Positions 5,763 through 14,814 of a stretch of DNA of 19,308 bases are shown here, in pieces. The notes beneath the pieces are model-generated. The model saw nothing but the letters and a program-made list of their open reading frames with translations, did no database searches and had not been told where the DNA came from. How positions within the stretch are numbered: position 1 is the stretch's first letter; the number at the start of each line of letters is the position of its first letter. A program made the position numbers and the translations under genes. The DNA lies in assembly GCF_001509475.1 (NCBI RefSeq), contig NZ_LLZG01000046.1:1-19308 (forward strand). Reading direction: 5' to 3'. Origin of the DNA: Streptomyces regalis. Lineage in GTDB: Bacteria; Actinomycetota; Actinomycetes; Streptomycetales; Streptomycetaceae.

Positions 5763-8700
5763 TTACTTGGCCATGCAGGAGTAGGACATGTCGGCTACAT
5801 ATCCGTTCCAGCCCGAGACCATGACCGCACCGTAGGTCCAGATCCTCGTACCCGGTTTGACCTGGATGTTGTAGTGGACGGCCCATCCGATCTTGACGGG
5901 GTTCTTCCAGGTGGCCTTGGCCTGCAGCTTGCGCATCTTGCCGCGCTTGCCCGGGGGCACACCGTGCGTCTCCGCGTACGTGGCGTTGGTGAACACCAGG
6001 TAGCGGTTGGCGAATCCCATGATCTGGACGTTGATGTAGTAGCCCATGTAGCGGTAGCCGTTCTTCGCGATACCGCCGCCGCGCCGCTGGACGATGATGC
6101 GCATGCCGTAGCCGTTCTTGATCCGGCGCTTGCCGCACTTCGGGCTCATGCCGTCGGTGTCGGTGGCGTTGCACGGGTCCGCGTTGGAGTAGTCGTACGC
6201 GTTGGCGGAACCGCCCGGCACCGGGTCGGGCTGCAGGAAACGTCCCCGGGTGGGGTCGTAGAGGCGTACGCCCATCAGCGTGAGGCCGGTCAGGGTCTCC
6301 GCCGAGCGCTGCTTCTCACCGAGCCAGCCGTACCGGGTCGCGGCCTGGCCTGCCCGGGGGTTGCCGTATTCGTCGTTGTCCAGCGCCACCGGAGCCTTGG
6401 TGGTGTCCAGCGGAAGCTGGAGGCTCACATCGCCGTGCAGGTCGGTGAGGTGCAGAACGGTGTCGCCCGCCTTGCCGGTGGTCGCCGCCAGTCCCCCGGT
6501 GACGGACTGGATGTTGCGGGTGACGGCCCCGGTGGTGGTGTCCTCGACGATCCAGCGAGGGGTGTCGTCGTCACTGTCGTAGTGGTTGACCTTGGACGCC
6601 GTCTGCGTCCAGGACGTGCCGCTGCCCTGTTCCACCGTCCAGGACCGGAACCGCAGGTTGGCGTCGAGCTGCCAGGTCTGCCGGCTGCCGCCCGAAGTCT
6701 GGCGCTGGGCCAGGTTGTTGGCGTAGTAGGCGATGGTGCCGTGCCCGGGGGCGGACGTGGTGCGGCCGAGCGTGTCGTACACCCAGCCGGAGTCGGCGAT
6801 CCGGTCGGCGCTGTCGTAGGTGGTGGTCTGGGTCGTTCCTCCCGTGCTGGTGCAGTCCTGTCCGGGCGCCGAGACGGCGGTGGTCAGGGTGGTGCGGTTG
6901 CTGCGCTTGTCGAACCCGTAGGCGCGACGGGTGCAGAGCGTGTCCGCGGTGTCGTCGACCGAGGTCAGCCGGCCGGCCGCGTCGTAGGTGTAGGACTGGT
7001 CGGACCAGCCCGCGTTGGTGGTCACCTGGCCGTGTGCCGACTCCGTGGCGCGGTTGGAGTAGACGACGGCTGCGTCGCTGTCCCTGGTGTAGACGCGGGC
7101 GACGGCGGTGCCGGTCGGGTCCTTCTCCTGGTTGAGGGTGTAGCCGCCGGGCAGGGTCTCGCGGACCACCGAGCCGTCGGCATCGTAGGACGTGCGGAAC
7201 ACACCGGCGACGGAGTCCGTGACGGAGGTCGCGAGACCTCGGGGTTCGGTGCTGTCGTCGTAGGTGAAGGTGGTGGTCGAGGGGACGGAGTCGGTCACCT
7301 TGACCGGGCGGTCCAGCTTGTCGAACTGCATCGTGCTGACGCCGCCGTCGGCGTCGGTGTACGAGATCTGCCGGCCCAGCTTGTCGAAGGCACGCATGAT
7401 GGTGCCGCCGGTGGTGGACACGGTCTTGACGGGGCGCCCGCTGTCCGGGTCGTACTCCGTCGTGATCTCCGGCAGGGCCGCGCCCAGTCCACCGGTGACC
7501 GTGGACTTGACGGGGCGTCCGGCGCCGTCATGGGTCGTAGTGGTGGTCCGGGTCACGCTGCCCGCGGTCTCGACCGCCTTCTCGGAGTTGCCCCACCAGT
7601 CGTACTCCACGGTGGACGTCACGAGCTGCGTGGGGTTGGACCCCCCGCCGGTGATCGCGCCGGCCGGGCCGGTGGAGCAGAGCAGATCGGCCCACTCCGG
7701 GCGGCCCGCACAGGCGCCGGTGCCGGTGGCGGACCAGTAGGTGGTCACCCGGGTCGCTGCGTCCGTGCCGGTCGCTCCCGGCGGTATCTCCTTGCGGACG
7801 TGGCCCTGGCTGTCGTACTCGGTGGTCGTCGTCAGGGCCAGTCCGTCCGGGTCCTGCACGCTCTTGACCGGCAGGCCTCTCACCCAGTCGTAGACGGTCT
7901 GCGTCACGCGCTTCTCGCCCTGGACCGTGGGGTGTTCCCGCACCTCCACGCCGGTGGTCGTGCGCGTGATCTGGTCCTTGACGGTGGCGGTGCCGTCGGT
8001 CGGGCGGCCCTCGTCGTAGGCGTGGACGGCCCAGGAGCGGCCGATGACGGAGGTGCCCGCGGACACCAGGGTGGTGGTGCCGGACTTGAGGTCGGCGGTG
8101 AGATCGAGCCGGTGCAGGGGCCCGAACTCCTCCAGCTTGCGGCTGCCGTCGGCGTCGTAGACCCGGCGCGTGGACAGCAGCTCCGCGCGTTCGGCGGCGG
8201 TGAGTCCGGCGATGCCGAGCTCGGCCTGGGCCGCCCGGTCGTCGGCGGTGAGGCCCAGCGCCAGGGAGCGGTTGCCCGCGCTCAGTTCGCGGACCGTGTT
8301 GCCGAAGCGGTCGTTCTCCATGGTGCCGATGTGACCGCCGGGCGACACCGAGTTGACCGCCGAGCCGGACACGCCGAGGTACTGGATGGACGCGCGCCGG
8401 TAGTCACCGGCGGCCAGGTCGGCCCCGGTGTTCGAGGCGGGTACCGAGTCGGCCGGGAACACGGCTGTGGCGTCGGTCGGGGCGTCGGTCTGGCCCCACG
8501 CCTTCACCTCGCTCGCCCCCAGCGCGTACGGGGCCTTGGTCCCGGTCAGCGGGACGTCGTAGACGATGCTGGTGACGGCGTCCCCTTCGACGACGTCGGC
8601 CGTGCCCTGCTTGAGCGCGGGACGCGACGCCTTGAGGAGCATGCCCTCACCGGCCGCGCTGCTGGAGCCGGCCTTGCCGTAGGTGAAGGTCCACGGCAGG

Positions 8701-11700
8701 TCGCCGGCCGCGCTGTACTTGATGACGCGGCCCGCGGTGTCGTAGTCGTACGACGTCTTCAGCGCGGGTGAGACCTGCGGGTTCCACGTCTGCCGCAGCC
8801 GTCCGGTGGGGTCGTAGGCGTACGTCTGGACCGCCTTGGACGTCGCGGCGGAGGCGCCGGGCTCGGTGGACCAGAAGCGGATCTCCTTGACCCGGCCGGT
8901 GTAGTCGCCGAAGGAGTCCAGGGTGGCGGTGGTGGCCGTGGCGTAGACGAACTCCATCACCCGGCATCCCTTGGTCGCCGGGGTGGCGGCGCAGGTGGCC
9001 GGGGCGACGGCGGAGGTCTGGGCGACGACCCGCTTGGGCCGGGCCAGCTTGGTCCCGCCGACGGTGACCGTCTCCGAGGTGATCGTCGTGGTGGAGCCGC
9101 TCTTGCCGTCCAGCTCGGTCGACGACACGTTCCACACGGGCAGGGCGCTGTCCAGCTTGCTGAACACCGTGGCCGTGCCGTCGGTGTCGGTGAGCGTGAG
9201 GTCGCCGGTCAGGCTGCCGGTGAGGGTCAGCTTCTGCGCGCCGGGCTCGGCGACCCAGGCCGTCTTGGCCGCGTTCGCGGTGAAGTGCACGACGTCGTTG
9301 TTGTTCGACACCACGTCGAGGGCGGTGTCGGAGACCTTGCGAACGTAGGCGTAGTCCGAGCCGGTGGTCTCGGCGGAGGTGCCCGCGGACCACTCCTTGC
9401 CGAAGATCGCGACCTGGCTGTCCGCCTCGGCGTTCGCGTCGGGCTCACGGGAGGAGGCGGTGCGCGAGACCGACAGGTCGAAGTACGACGCCTCCAGCTC
9501 GTTGAGCGTGAAGTCGCCCGTGAGGAGGTTCAGTGCCCCGGGGCCCACCCGTGTCGGGGCGGCTCCCTGGGCATTGCGGTCGACTACGACGGTCAGCGGC
9601 TCGGTGCTGCCCGAGGCGCTGTTCGGCCCGGTGAAGTCGGCCTTGATCTCGGCGCTGCCGTCGGGGTCGACGGTGTTGGTGGCGGTCCACACCAGCGTCG
9701 CGTTCTTGCCGCCGCTCAGCGCTACCGGCCAGGCGGTCAGAGCGGTGCCGCCGGACGTGACGTCACCGGCCGGGATCTTCGTCCAGTCATCGGCCTCGGA
9801 GCGGCGCCAGGAGAAGGAGACGCTGTCGTACTTGCTCGCGTCGGCCTCGGCGACCAGCGGCAGCCGGCGCGCGGTGCGCTCGCCGTCGGAGGGCTGTACG
9901 AATCCGCCGGGGCCGGCGTGGAAGACGTACTCGATCGCCTCGGACTTGTTGTCCGCCTTGTCCACGGCCCGCACCTGGAGCGTGTGGGTGCCGTCGTGCG
10001 GCGGGGTGACGGAGACGGCCTTGTCCGCGCTGGAACCGCCGGTGGCGACCTTGGTCCAGGTCACGCCGTCCAGCGACCACTCAAGCCAGTTGTGGCCGGA
10101 GGCGGGCGGGGTGACGGTGAAGGTGCCGGCCTGGCCGGCGCCCTTGACCCAGGCGGTCGACGGGTAGTCCGTGGAGACGACCTTCGACGGGGCGGAGGGG
10201 GCGGTGGTGTCGACGGTGAAGGTCTTCCACGCCGACCAGCCGGTGTTGTAGTGCGACCCGTCGTACGGGGACGTACGGAACTTGTACGTCTTGCCGTCGG
10301 CCAGCAGCCCGGACGGGACGGTCACCGAGGCGACCTGCCCCGAGGGCACGTACTTGGAGACGATGACGTCGCCGACCTGGGTGTTGGTGGCGTTGTCGTA
10401 GATCTGGAAGGTGCCGTTGACCTTGTCACCGTCGGCGTCGACGAAGGTGTCCCGCAGCGTCGGCGTGGTGGTGTTCACCGTGTAGGCGCCGCTGTAGGAG
10501 AAGTACGGCGGGCCGGCTTCCTGCTTGGTGCCGGTGCGCGGCCGGTAGTTGTAGTTGACGACCAGCTTCGGCGGGTTGGTGGCGGCGTTCGCGGAGTTGA
10601 CGCGCTTCCACTGGGCCACCACGGTCTCGCTGGAGGCGCGCAGGCCCATGTGGCCGCGGGTGGCCTTGGCCGACGCCCACTCCTGCACCAGCGTCGACAC
10701 ATCGGCGTTGATCCAGCCGTCCGGCTGCGTGGAGCACCCCGAGTTACCGGTGGTCTCGGTGGAGGTGGCCTTGCTCGCCGTCCACGTCGGCTGCGAGGTC
10801 CAGCGCGAGGCGGTCGAGGCCGCGCCGGTGGACCACACCTGCCACGGGTAGGCGGCGCAGTCGGTGTTGCCGGAGTGGAAGTTCCACAGGGACAGCTTCG
10901 CGCTGGACACCAGGGCGTCCTGGATCGGCGTGGTGTTCCAGGAGATGAAGGACCGCGCCGTCCGCGCGGTGCCGTCCGCGTTCTTGGTACCCGGGTTGCC
11001 CAGGTCGAGTTCGGTGTCGGTGGACCAGTCGACGGTCTCGCCCTGCTGGACGTAGGTGTCGAAGACATTGGACAGCGAGGACGTGGACGGGTCGACGGTG
11101 ACCGGATACTTCGTGTCCGGGTCGGCGAGGAAGTCCGCGTCCGGGGTGACGACCAGGTCGAAGGAGGAGCCCTTCTTCACGACCTTGAGGCCCACCTTGG
11201 CCTTGTGGGTGTGCTCCCCGGACCGCTTGTCGACGGTGGAGTCCCACATCACCGGCGCGGGCATGACAGCCCGCTTCTTGTTCTTCTTGTCGGTGAACAG
11301 CACGCTGCCGTCGGCCAGTTGCTTGGCCTTCAGCCCCTTGGCCTTCAACGGCAGGGTGTACGAGTAGCCGCGGCTCGCGCCAGGGCGCTGCTTGATCTCG
11401 ACGAACTGCTCGAACCCGGTGCGCGTGGCCTCCACGACCACATCCGCGCCGGGAACGGCGTTGACGTACTCCGCCCGCGTCCCGTCGAGCGTCGGCTTCG
11501 GCAGACCACCCTTCCACCGCAGGGTGATCTGCTGGTCGCCCTCCCCGAGCGTCACCAGGTCAGTGGCCTTCGCGGTACGCGCGGCCTTCAGGGACTTCGC
11601 CGGGGTACCGGACTTGCCGGCCAGGCGCAGCCCGCCCGGGTGTGCCTTGGGTTCGATCGCCCCGTCGGCCGCCCGGACCAGGTCGAGGTCGACGGTCCGC

Positions 11701-12071
11701 CAGTCGCCCGTGGCATCGTCCTTGAAACGGACGGGGCCGGCGGTGAGTTCGGTGGTGAGCGAACCATCCTTGTTCGCCCAGGTCGTGGAGGTCTCCGTAC
11801 GCTCGGAGAGCGCCTCGACGCGCTTGCCGGACAGACGAGCGGCCACACGGGCGGACGGAATGTCCGCCGCCTGCGTGGCCGTGGCCTTCTTCGGTGCGCC
11901 GGGGGCGCTGGAGGCGTTGGGGGCCTGTGACGGGGCGGCGAGCGCAGCCGCTGAGTACGCGCCCTCGAGCAGTGTCACGGCCAAGGTCAGAGAAAGGCCT
12001 CCCGCTATCCAGCGGGTGTTCCCCCCAGACCAGGAACGTCTGCGTCTTGGCGACGCAGGCATGCGAATCAT
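5763..12071 (-). CDS. Secreted RHS/YD-repeat polymorphic toxin with unrecognised C-terminal effector domain
   Basis: The protein has 2102 residues. Residues 1-45 are a signal peptide: basic PRRRRSW, a hydrophobic core, and cleavage after AALA. A DNRLRE-type beta domain lies at ~330-505 (VFDTYVQQGETVDWS to KLVVNYNY). Ig/FN3-like modules run to ~735. The RHS region begins near 850 (NLLTGDFTLNELEAS). YD repeats from ~1080 include YAYDPTGRLRQTW, YDYDTAGRVIKYS, YDAAGRLTSVDD and YDTLGRTTSAPG. The core closes at ~1937-1950 with YDPTRGRFLQPDP. In known RHS proteins this marks the edge of a cocoon that encloses a cleaved C-terminal toxin. The last ~125 residues, after DTDG, are variable. That tip is strand-rich, strongly basic, full of Tyr/Trp/Gly, and has one Cys near each end (SPKCGK, YSCMAK); I recognise no nuclease, deaminase or ADP-ribosylation motif. 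I chose ATG 12071 because GGAGA precedes it by 6-7 bases; a GTG at 12092 and an ATG at 12062 are alternatives. Confidence 0.93.
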   Translation of the reverse strand: MIRMPASPRRRRSWSGGNTRWIAGGLSLTLAVTLLEGAYSAAALAAPSQAPNASSAPGAPKKATATQAADIPSARVAARLSGKRVEALSERTETSTTWANKDGSLTTELTAGPVRFKDDATGDWRTVDLDLVRAADGAIEPKAHPGGLRLAGKSGTPAKSLKAARTAKATDLVTLGEGDQQITLRWKGGLPKPTLDGTRAEYVNAVPGADVVVEATRTGFEQFVEIKQRPGASRGYSYTLPLKAKGLKAKQLADGSVLFTDKKNKKRAVMPAPVMWDSTVDKRSGEHTHKAKVGLKVVKKGSSFDLVVTPDADFLADPDTKYPVTVDPSTSSLSNVFDTYVQQGETVDWSTDTELDLGNPGTKNADGTARTARSFISWNTTPIQDALVSSAKLSLWNFHSGNTDCAAYPWQVWSTGAASTASRWTSQPTWTASKATSTETTGNSGCSTQPDGWINADVSTLVQEWASAKATRGHMGLRASSETVVAQWKRVNSANAATNPPKLVVNYNYRPRTGTKQEAGPPYFSYSGAYTVNTTTPTLRDTFVDADGDKVNGTFQIYDNATNTQVGDVIVSKYVPSGQVASVTVPSGLLADGKTYKFRTSPYDGSHYNTGWSAWKTFTVDTTAPSAPSKVVSTDYPSTAWVKGAGQAGTFTVTPPASGHNWLEWSLDGVTWTKVATGGSSADKAVSVTPPHDGTHTLQVRAVDKADNKSEAIEYVFHAGPGGFVQPSDGERTARRLPLVAEADASKYDSVSFSWRRSEADDWTKIPAGDVTSGGTALTAWPVALSGGKNATLVWTATNTVDPDGSAEIKADFTGPNSASGSTEPLTVVVDRNAQGAAPTRVGPGALNLLTGDFTLNELEASYFDLSVSRTASSREPDANAEADSQVAIFGKEWSAGTSAETTGSDYAYVRKVSDTALDVVSNNNDVVHFTANAAKTAWVAEPGAQKLTLTGSLTGDLTLTDTDGTATVFSKLDSALPVWNVSSTELDGKSGSTTTITSETVTVGGTKLARPKRVVAQTSAVAPATCAATPATKGCRVMEFVYATATTATLDSFGDYTGRVKEIRFWSTEPGASAATSKAVQTYAYDPTGRLRQTWNPQVSPALKTSYDYDTAGRVIKYSAAGDLPWTFTYGKAGSSSAAGEGMLLKASRPALKQGTADVVEGDAVTSIVYDVPLTGTKAPYALGASEVKAWGQTDAPTDATAVFPADSVPASNTGADLAAGDYRRASIQYLGVSGSAVNSVSPGGHIGTMENDRFGNTVRELSAGNRSLALGLTADDRAAQAELGIAGLTAAERAELLSTRRVYDADGSRKLEEFGPLHRLDLTADLKSGTTTLVSAGTSVIGRSWAVHAYDEGRPTDGTATVKDQITRTTTGVEVREHPTVQGEKRVTQTVYDWVRGLPVKSVQDPDGLALTTTTEYDSQGHVRKEIPPGATGTDAATRVTTYWSATGTGACAGRPEWADLLCSTGPAGAITGGGSNPTQLVTSTVEYDWWGNSEKAVETAGSVTRTTTTTHDGAGRPVKSTVTGGLGAALPEITTEYDPDSGRPVKTVSTTGGTIMRAFDKLGRQISYTDADGGVSTMQFDKLDRPVKVTDSVPSTTTFTYDDSTEPRGLATSVTDSVAGVFRTSYDADGSVVRETLPGGYTLNQEKDPTGTAVARVYTRDSDAAVVYSNRATESAHGQVTTNAGWSDQSYTYDAAGRLTSVDDTADTLCTRRAYGFDKRSNRTTLTTAVSAPGQDCTSTGGTTQTTTYDSADRIADSGWVYDTLGRTTSAPGHGTIAYYANNLAQRQTSGGSRQTWQLDANLRFRSWTVEQGSGTSWTQTASKVNHYDSDDDTPRWIVEDTTTGAVTRNIQSVTGGLAATTGKAGDTVLHLTDLHGDVSLQLPLDTTKAPVALDNDEYGNPRAGQAATRYGWLGEKQRSAETLTGLTLMGVRLYDPTRGRFLQPDPVPGGSANAYDYSNADPCNATDTDGMSPKCGKRRIKNGYGMRIIVQRRGGGIAKNGYRYMGYYINVQIMGFANRYLVFTNATYAETHGVPPGKRGKMRKLQAKATWKNPVKIGWAVHYNIQVKPGTRIWTYGAVMVSGWNGYVADMSYSCMAK

Positions 12072-12103
12072 CCAGATTCTCCGGTCATTCACTTTGTGTC
12101 AGA

Positions 12104-12123
12104 GGCGCCACAGCTGTGACGCC
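12104..12123. promoter_or_regulatory. 20-bp imperfect palindrome upstream of the RHS toxin start
   Basis: GGCGCCACAGCTGTGACGCC contains a perfect CACAGCTGTG core flanked by GGCG/CGCC arms with one mismatched pair. It lies 33-52 bases upstream of the chosen ATG, in a comparatively AT-rich leader, where an operator or a 5' UTR hairpin would sit. No regulator is assigned. Confidence 0.5.
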
Positions 12124-12198
12124 GATGTGAAAATACCGCGCGTAAAGACCAGTTAAATACGACAGATGATCACAAGGGGCGCCTACCCGGCCGAGATT

Positions 12199-12222
12199 CC
12201 GCAGTGATCAACATCACTGCGG
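12199..12222 (-). terminator. 10-bp hairpin with CAAC loop between the upstream array and the toxin gene
   Basis: CCGCAGTGAT (12199-12208) and ATCACTGCGG (12213-12222) pair perfectly around a four-base loop. It lies 76 bases after the stop of the last array gene and about 128 bases before the toxin start. It may terminate the upstream transcript. Because it is symmetrical it could also be an operator, or act on both strands. No T-tract is seen. Confidence 0.55.
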
Positions 12223-12297
12223 CAGGGTCAGCAGTCGGCCGGTCAACCGTGATCACCGGGTCGAGCGGGCCGGCTACGACCTTGTGGCGAAGCATCG

Positions 12298-13407
12298 TCA
12301 AGGCGCCACGGGAACAGAACAGCCGTGGGCTTTCGCCGACCGCTCGGCAAAAGCCTTGAGCGCGGCTCGTTCGTAAGCGAAACCCGGATTGCTCGCGGTG
12401 TTCCTGCCAGTGCCGTCGTCCCGCTCGTCGGCGACATGCAGAGTGAACAGGGCACGGCCGTCGGAGCACTTGGCCGTCGCCCAGCTGACATTGCCGTCGC
12501 CATCGCGCTGGTGTGCGGGGATGTCGGGCGAGGGGGTGTCCTCCCGGCCGTACTCCTGGTAGTTGGCGAACGCCTTTTGCGCGTAGGGACCGAACTCGGC
12601 TTCGAGTACGTAACGGGTGCTGACGTCCGCGTCAGACAGTCGGCAGACCTCGTACGGGGCGCTCGCTCGGTCGGTTTCGGTGGCGATTGACACGCCCCGT
12701 GCGGTGGGAATGCCGGAGCACGTTCCTTCCGCCGTGCCCAGCGGTTCGTACGCGTCCTCGTTCACCGGCAGGTCGAGACTGCGTACGGGCCTTCCGAGCT
12801 CGGCGCCGCAGTGCCGGATCTTGGACACTTTCGTCGCGGTGGATGTGGCAATCCTGGCGTACTCGGGCCTGTTCGCCGGGTTGTCCGGTGTCTTGTCGAG
12901 CGTGGTCTCGACGGTGACGGACAGGCCCTTCACACGCCTGTCCTCGGCGCACTGGAGGAGCAGGGTCACGGTCACGTACTCGTCCTCGTCCGCGCTGAAG
13001 GAGCCGATCCGGAAATTCTCGTCCGCCCCAAAGAGCCCCGCCCATCCATGGCCGACCGGTACCGGGAGCTGCTTCGATCCGGGCGGGCCTTGGTAGAGAG
13101 GGTTCCAGCCCAGTTCGGCGTAGGCGGTATCGAGGATATCGACCTCAGCGGTTCCGCCGCCGTCGACGTTCACCATGCAGCTCACCAGGCCCGAATCAGC
13201 CCGCTCTTCGTTCCTGACCTCGACCGCTCCCGGACCGAGGACATCGCGCACCACGTTCCGATCGAGGAGGCCGTTGCAGGCGCCGTCGAGCGCCGACTCA
13301 TCCTCCCAGCGCTGGAAGTCTCCGTGTACGTCCAGATAGGCGAGCACGGCAACGGTCGTAACTGCCAAGGCGGTTACCGCCCAGAGGATGATCCGCCTCA
13401 CCGCCAT
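12298..13407 (-). CDS. Membrane-anchored two-cysteine protein, array member (hypothetical)
   Basis: The 369-residue protein has a short basic N-terminus (MAVRR) and one transmembrane helix at ~6-24. The rest is predicted outside the membrane. After the helix comes DGACNGLLDRNVVRDVLGPG with the first cysteine at 44, then LVSC with the second at 77. This C-x-G-L/M...SC pattern recurs in three neighbouring genes and recalls DUF3558-like lipoproteins, although here anchoring is by a helix. The C-terminal half shares FGPYAQKAF, a WATAKC motif and ALKAFAERSAKAHGC with the 341-residue paralogue at 16027-17052. The upstream gene's stop overlaps the start: ATG 13407 gives a 10-base overlap and has GAGAGG upstream; GTG 13401 gives a GTGA overlap with GGAGG seven bases away. 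Either is credible, and both indicate coupling. Confidence 0.8.
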   Translation of the reverse strand: MAVRRIILWAVTALAVTTVAVLAYLDVHGDFQRWEDESALDGACNGLLDRNVVRDVLGPGAVEVRNEERADSGLVSCMVNVDGGGTAEVDILDTAYAELGWNPLYQGPPGSKQLPVPVGHGWAGLFGADENFRIGSFSADEDEYVTVTLLLQCAEDRRVKGLSVTVETTLDKTPDNPANRPEYARIATSTATKVSKIRHCGAELGRPVRSLDLPVNEDAYEPLGTAEGTCSGIPTARGVSIATETDRASAPYEVCRLSDADVSTRYVLEAEFGPYAQKAFANYQEYGREDTPSPDIPAHQRDGDGNVSWATAKCSDGRALFTLHVADERDDGTGRNTASNPGFAYERAALKAFAERSAKAHGCSVPVAP

Positions 13408-14669
13408 CCCTCCACCTCTCCGAGGATCTCGGTGCCATGGCACCGCTGCTGTCGGGGCCAGCCGTCGGGGTCGGTGAGATAGCTGTCCATGAGCTCGCGG
13501 ACGTTCCGGGAATACCCGGTCCGTTCTGCTTCGGTGAGCGTGCGCTCGCCGAGGTCGGAGTCCTTGCTGACCACGGTGACACGGTGGTAGGCGCCGCCTT
13601 CGGCGCACGTCGACCTGGCCCACAGGGCGAGCTCGCTCGGCTCGCCCTCCGGGATGACCTTCGTACGCCGCCCGCCACGGAAGTCGAAGCCGTCACCCGT
13701 GTCGTCGTACTGGTCGAGGGCGGATCGGCTCAGCGGACCGGCCCAACTCGCAGCAGTGACATGGACGACCGCATCGTTGTCCAGCCACGGATCGATCTCC
13801 GTCGGCTCGTCGGGGTCTACGGCGGTCGCCGTGCACACGCTCAGCAGCCGGGAGTCCTGCAGGTCACCACTGGCGGCCCAATTACCCGGGAAGCCCGCGC
13901 GTTTGCCGAGCCCACGGCACTTCTTCACGCCCAGGCCTGGCTCGTCCACCCGCACAGTCCTCCAGTTACTGCCGTCCGGATCCGAGGTGGCGTGTTCCTC
14001 ATAGGTGTCGATGACCCGCGTGGGTTTTGCCAACGGGGTGCCACCGCAGTTCTGCCTCGCGGTGATCCCGTTGGCGACCTGAACGGCGGTGGTGAAGCCG
14101 GCGAGGTACTTGGCCTGCTCCCTGGCCTGTTCACCCTTGCCGGGAAAGGGCAGTTCGACATCGGCGGTGACATACATGTCGGACACCTTGCGTGCCTGGC
14201 CGTCGAGCCCGTCGGCGCACTCGGCGACAATCCACAGCTCACGATCCTCATCCGCGACACTGCCGGTGAGCCCGGGCACCTCGTAGGTCTCACGGCCGGG
14301 CACGATGTCCTCGACCTTCACCGTCATCGGCATCGGGGAGACAAGCGCAACCGCACGCACCTTCACCGACCCGTACTCCGGCCAAGTCACGGCACAGTTC
14401 ACGAGGGAACGGCTTTCCTCATCGGGCTCCAGCACGGTGCCGTACTGGCTCACTTCGCCCTCGACCTCGTCGGGTACGAGGCTGCCGAGTTCCGCGTACG
14501 GCAGCATCCCGCCGCAGGCACGCTTCAACTGCGCCCGGTTCGCAGCGGCATGGCCGCCACCGCCCGAATCACCGGAGTCGCGGAAGACCCCGACTGCCCC
14601 GCTGAGGAGCAGCACGAACGGCAGCACTATGAACAGCGGCTTGCGCAACCGCTGTGGCACCTGGACCAC
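13398..14669 (-). CDS. Membrane-anchored two-cysteine protein, array member (hypothetical)
   Basis: The 423-residue protein begins MVQVPQRLRK and has a hydrophobic helix at ~11-28 (PLFIVLPFVLLLSGAVGV). A flexible Gly/Asp/Ser stretch leads to LKRACGGMLPYAELGSLVPD with a cysteine at 52, and LVNC with a cysteine at 92. That is the same spacing pattern as its neighbours. The remaining ~330 residues are extracytoplasmic, contain several more cysteines (CADG, QNCGG, KKCRGLG, VCTAT, STCAEGG, QRCHG) and show no enzymatic motif. The GTG start at 14669 has GGGGG eight bases upstream; a GTG three codons later is an alternative. Its end overlaps the start of the next gene, so the two form an operon. Confidence 0.8.
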   Translation of the reverse strand: MVQVPQRLRKPLFIVLPFVLLLSGAVGVFRDSGDSGGGGHAAANRAQLKRACGGMLPYAELGSLVPDEVEGEVSQYGTVLEPDEESRSLVNCAVTWPEYGSVKVRAVALVSPMPMTVKVEDIVPGRETYEVPGLTGSVADEDRELWIVAECADGLDGQARKVSDMYVTADVELPFPGKGEQAREQAKYLAGFTTAVQVANGITARQNCGGTPLAKPTRVIDTYEEHATSDPDGSNWRTVRVDEPGLGVKKCRGLGKRAGFPGNWAASGDLQDSRLLSVCTATAVDPDEPTEIDPWLDNDAVVHVTAASWAGPLSRSALDQYDDTGDGFDFRGGRRTKVIPEGEPSELALWARSTCAEGGAYHRVTVVSKDSDLGERTLTEAERTGYSRNVRELMDSYLTDPDGWPRQQRCHGTEILGEVEGWR

Positions 14670-14814
14670 GAAGGCAACCCCCGGTAGTTCCGGCGGGTTT
14701 GAGTCGCCGCCGGTGGATCAGGGCTTACGAGCATATCGACGTGCGCCAGAAAGCAAGGTGAGACGGCGGGCGGCGTCTGCTGCGGAAGGGAGCAGTGTCG
14801 TCATGCCTTCAGCC

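Noticed and set aside
5571..8771. A 1066-codon plus-strand open frame
   Set aside because: Shadow of the RHS gene in high-GC DNA; the translation is repetitive Gly/Val/Arg/Asp with no recognisable domain.
9285..11930. An 881-codon plus-strand open frame
   Set aside because: Also a mirror of the RHS gene, with the same compositional bias and no start signal.
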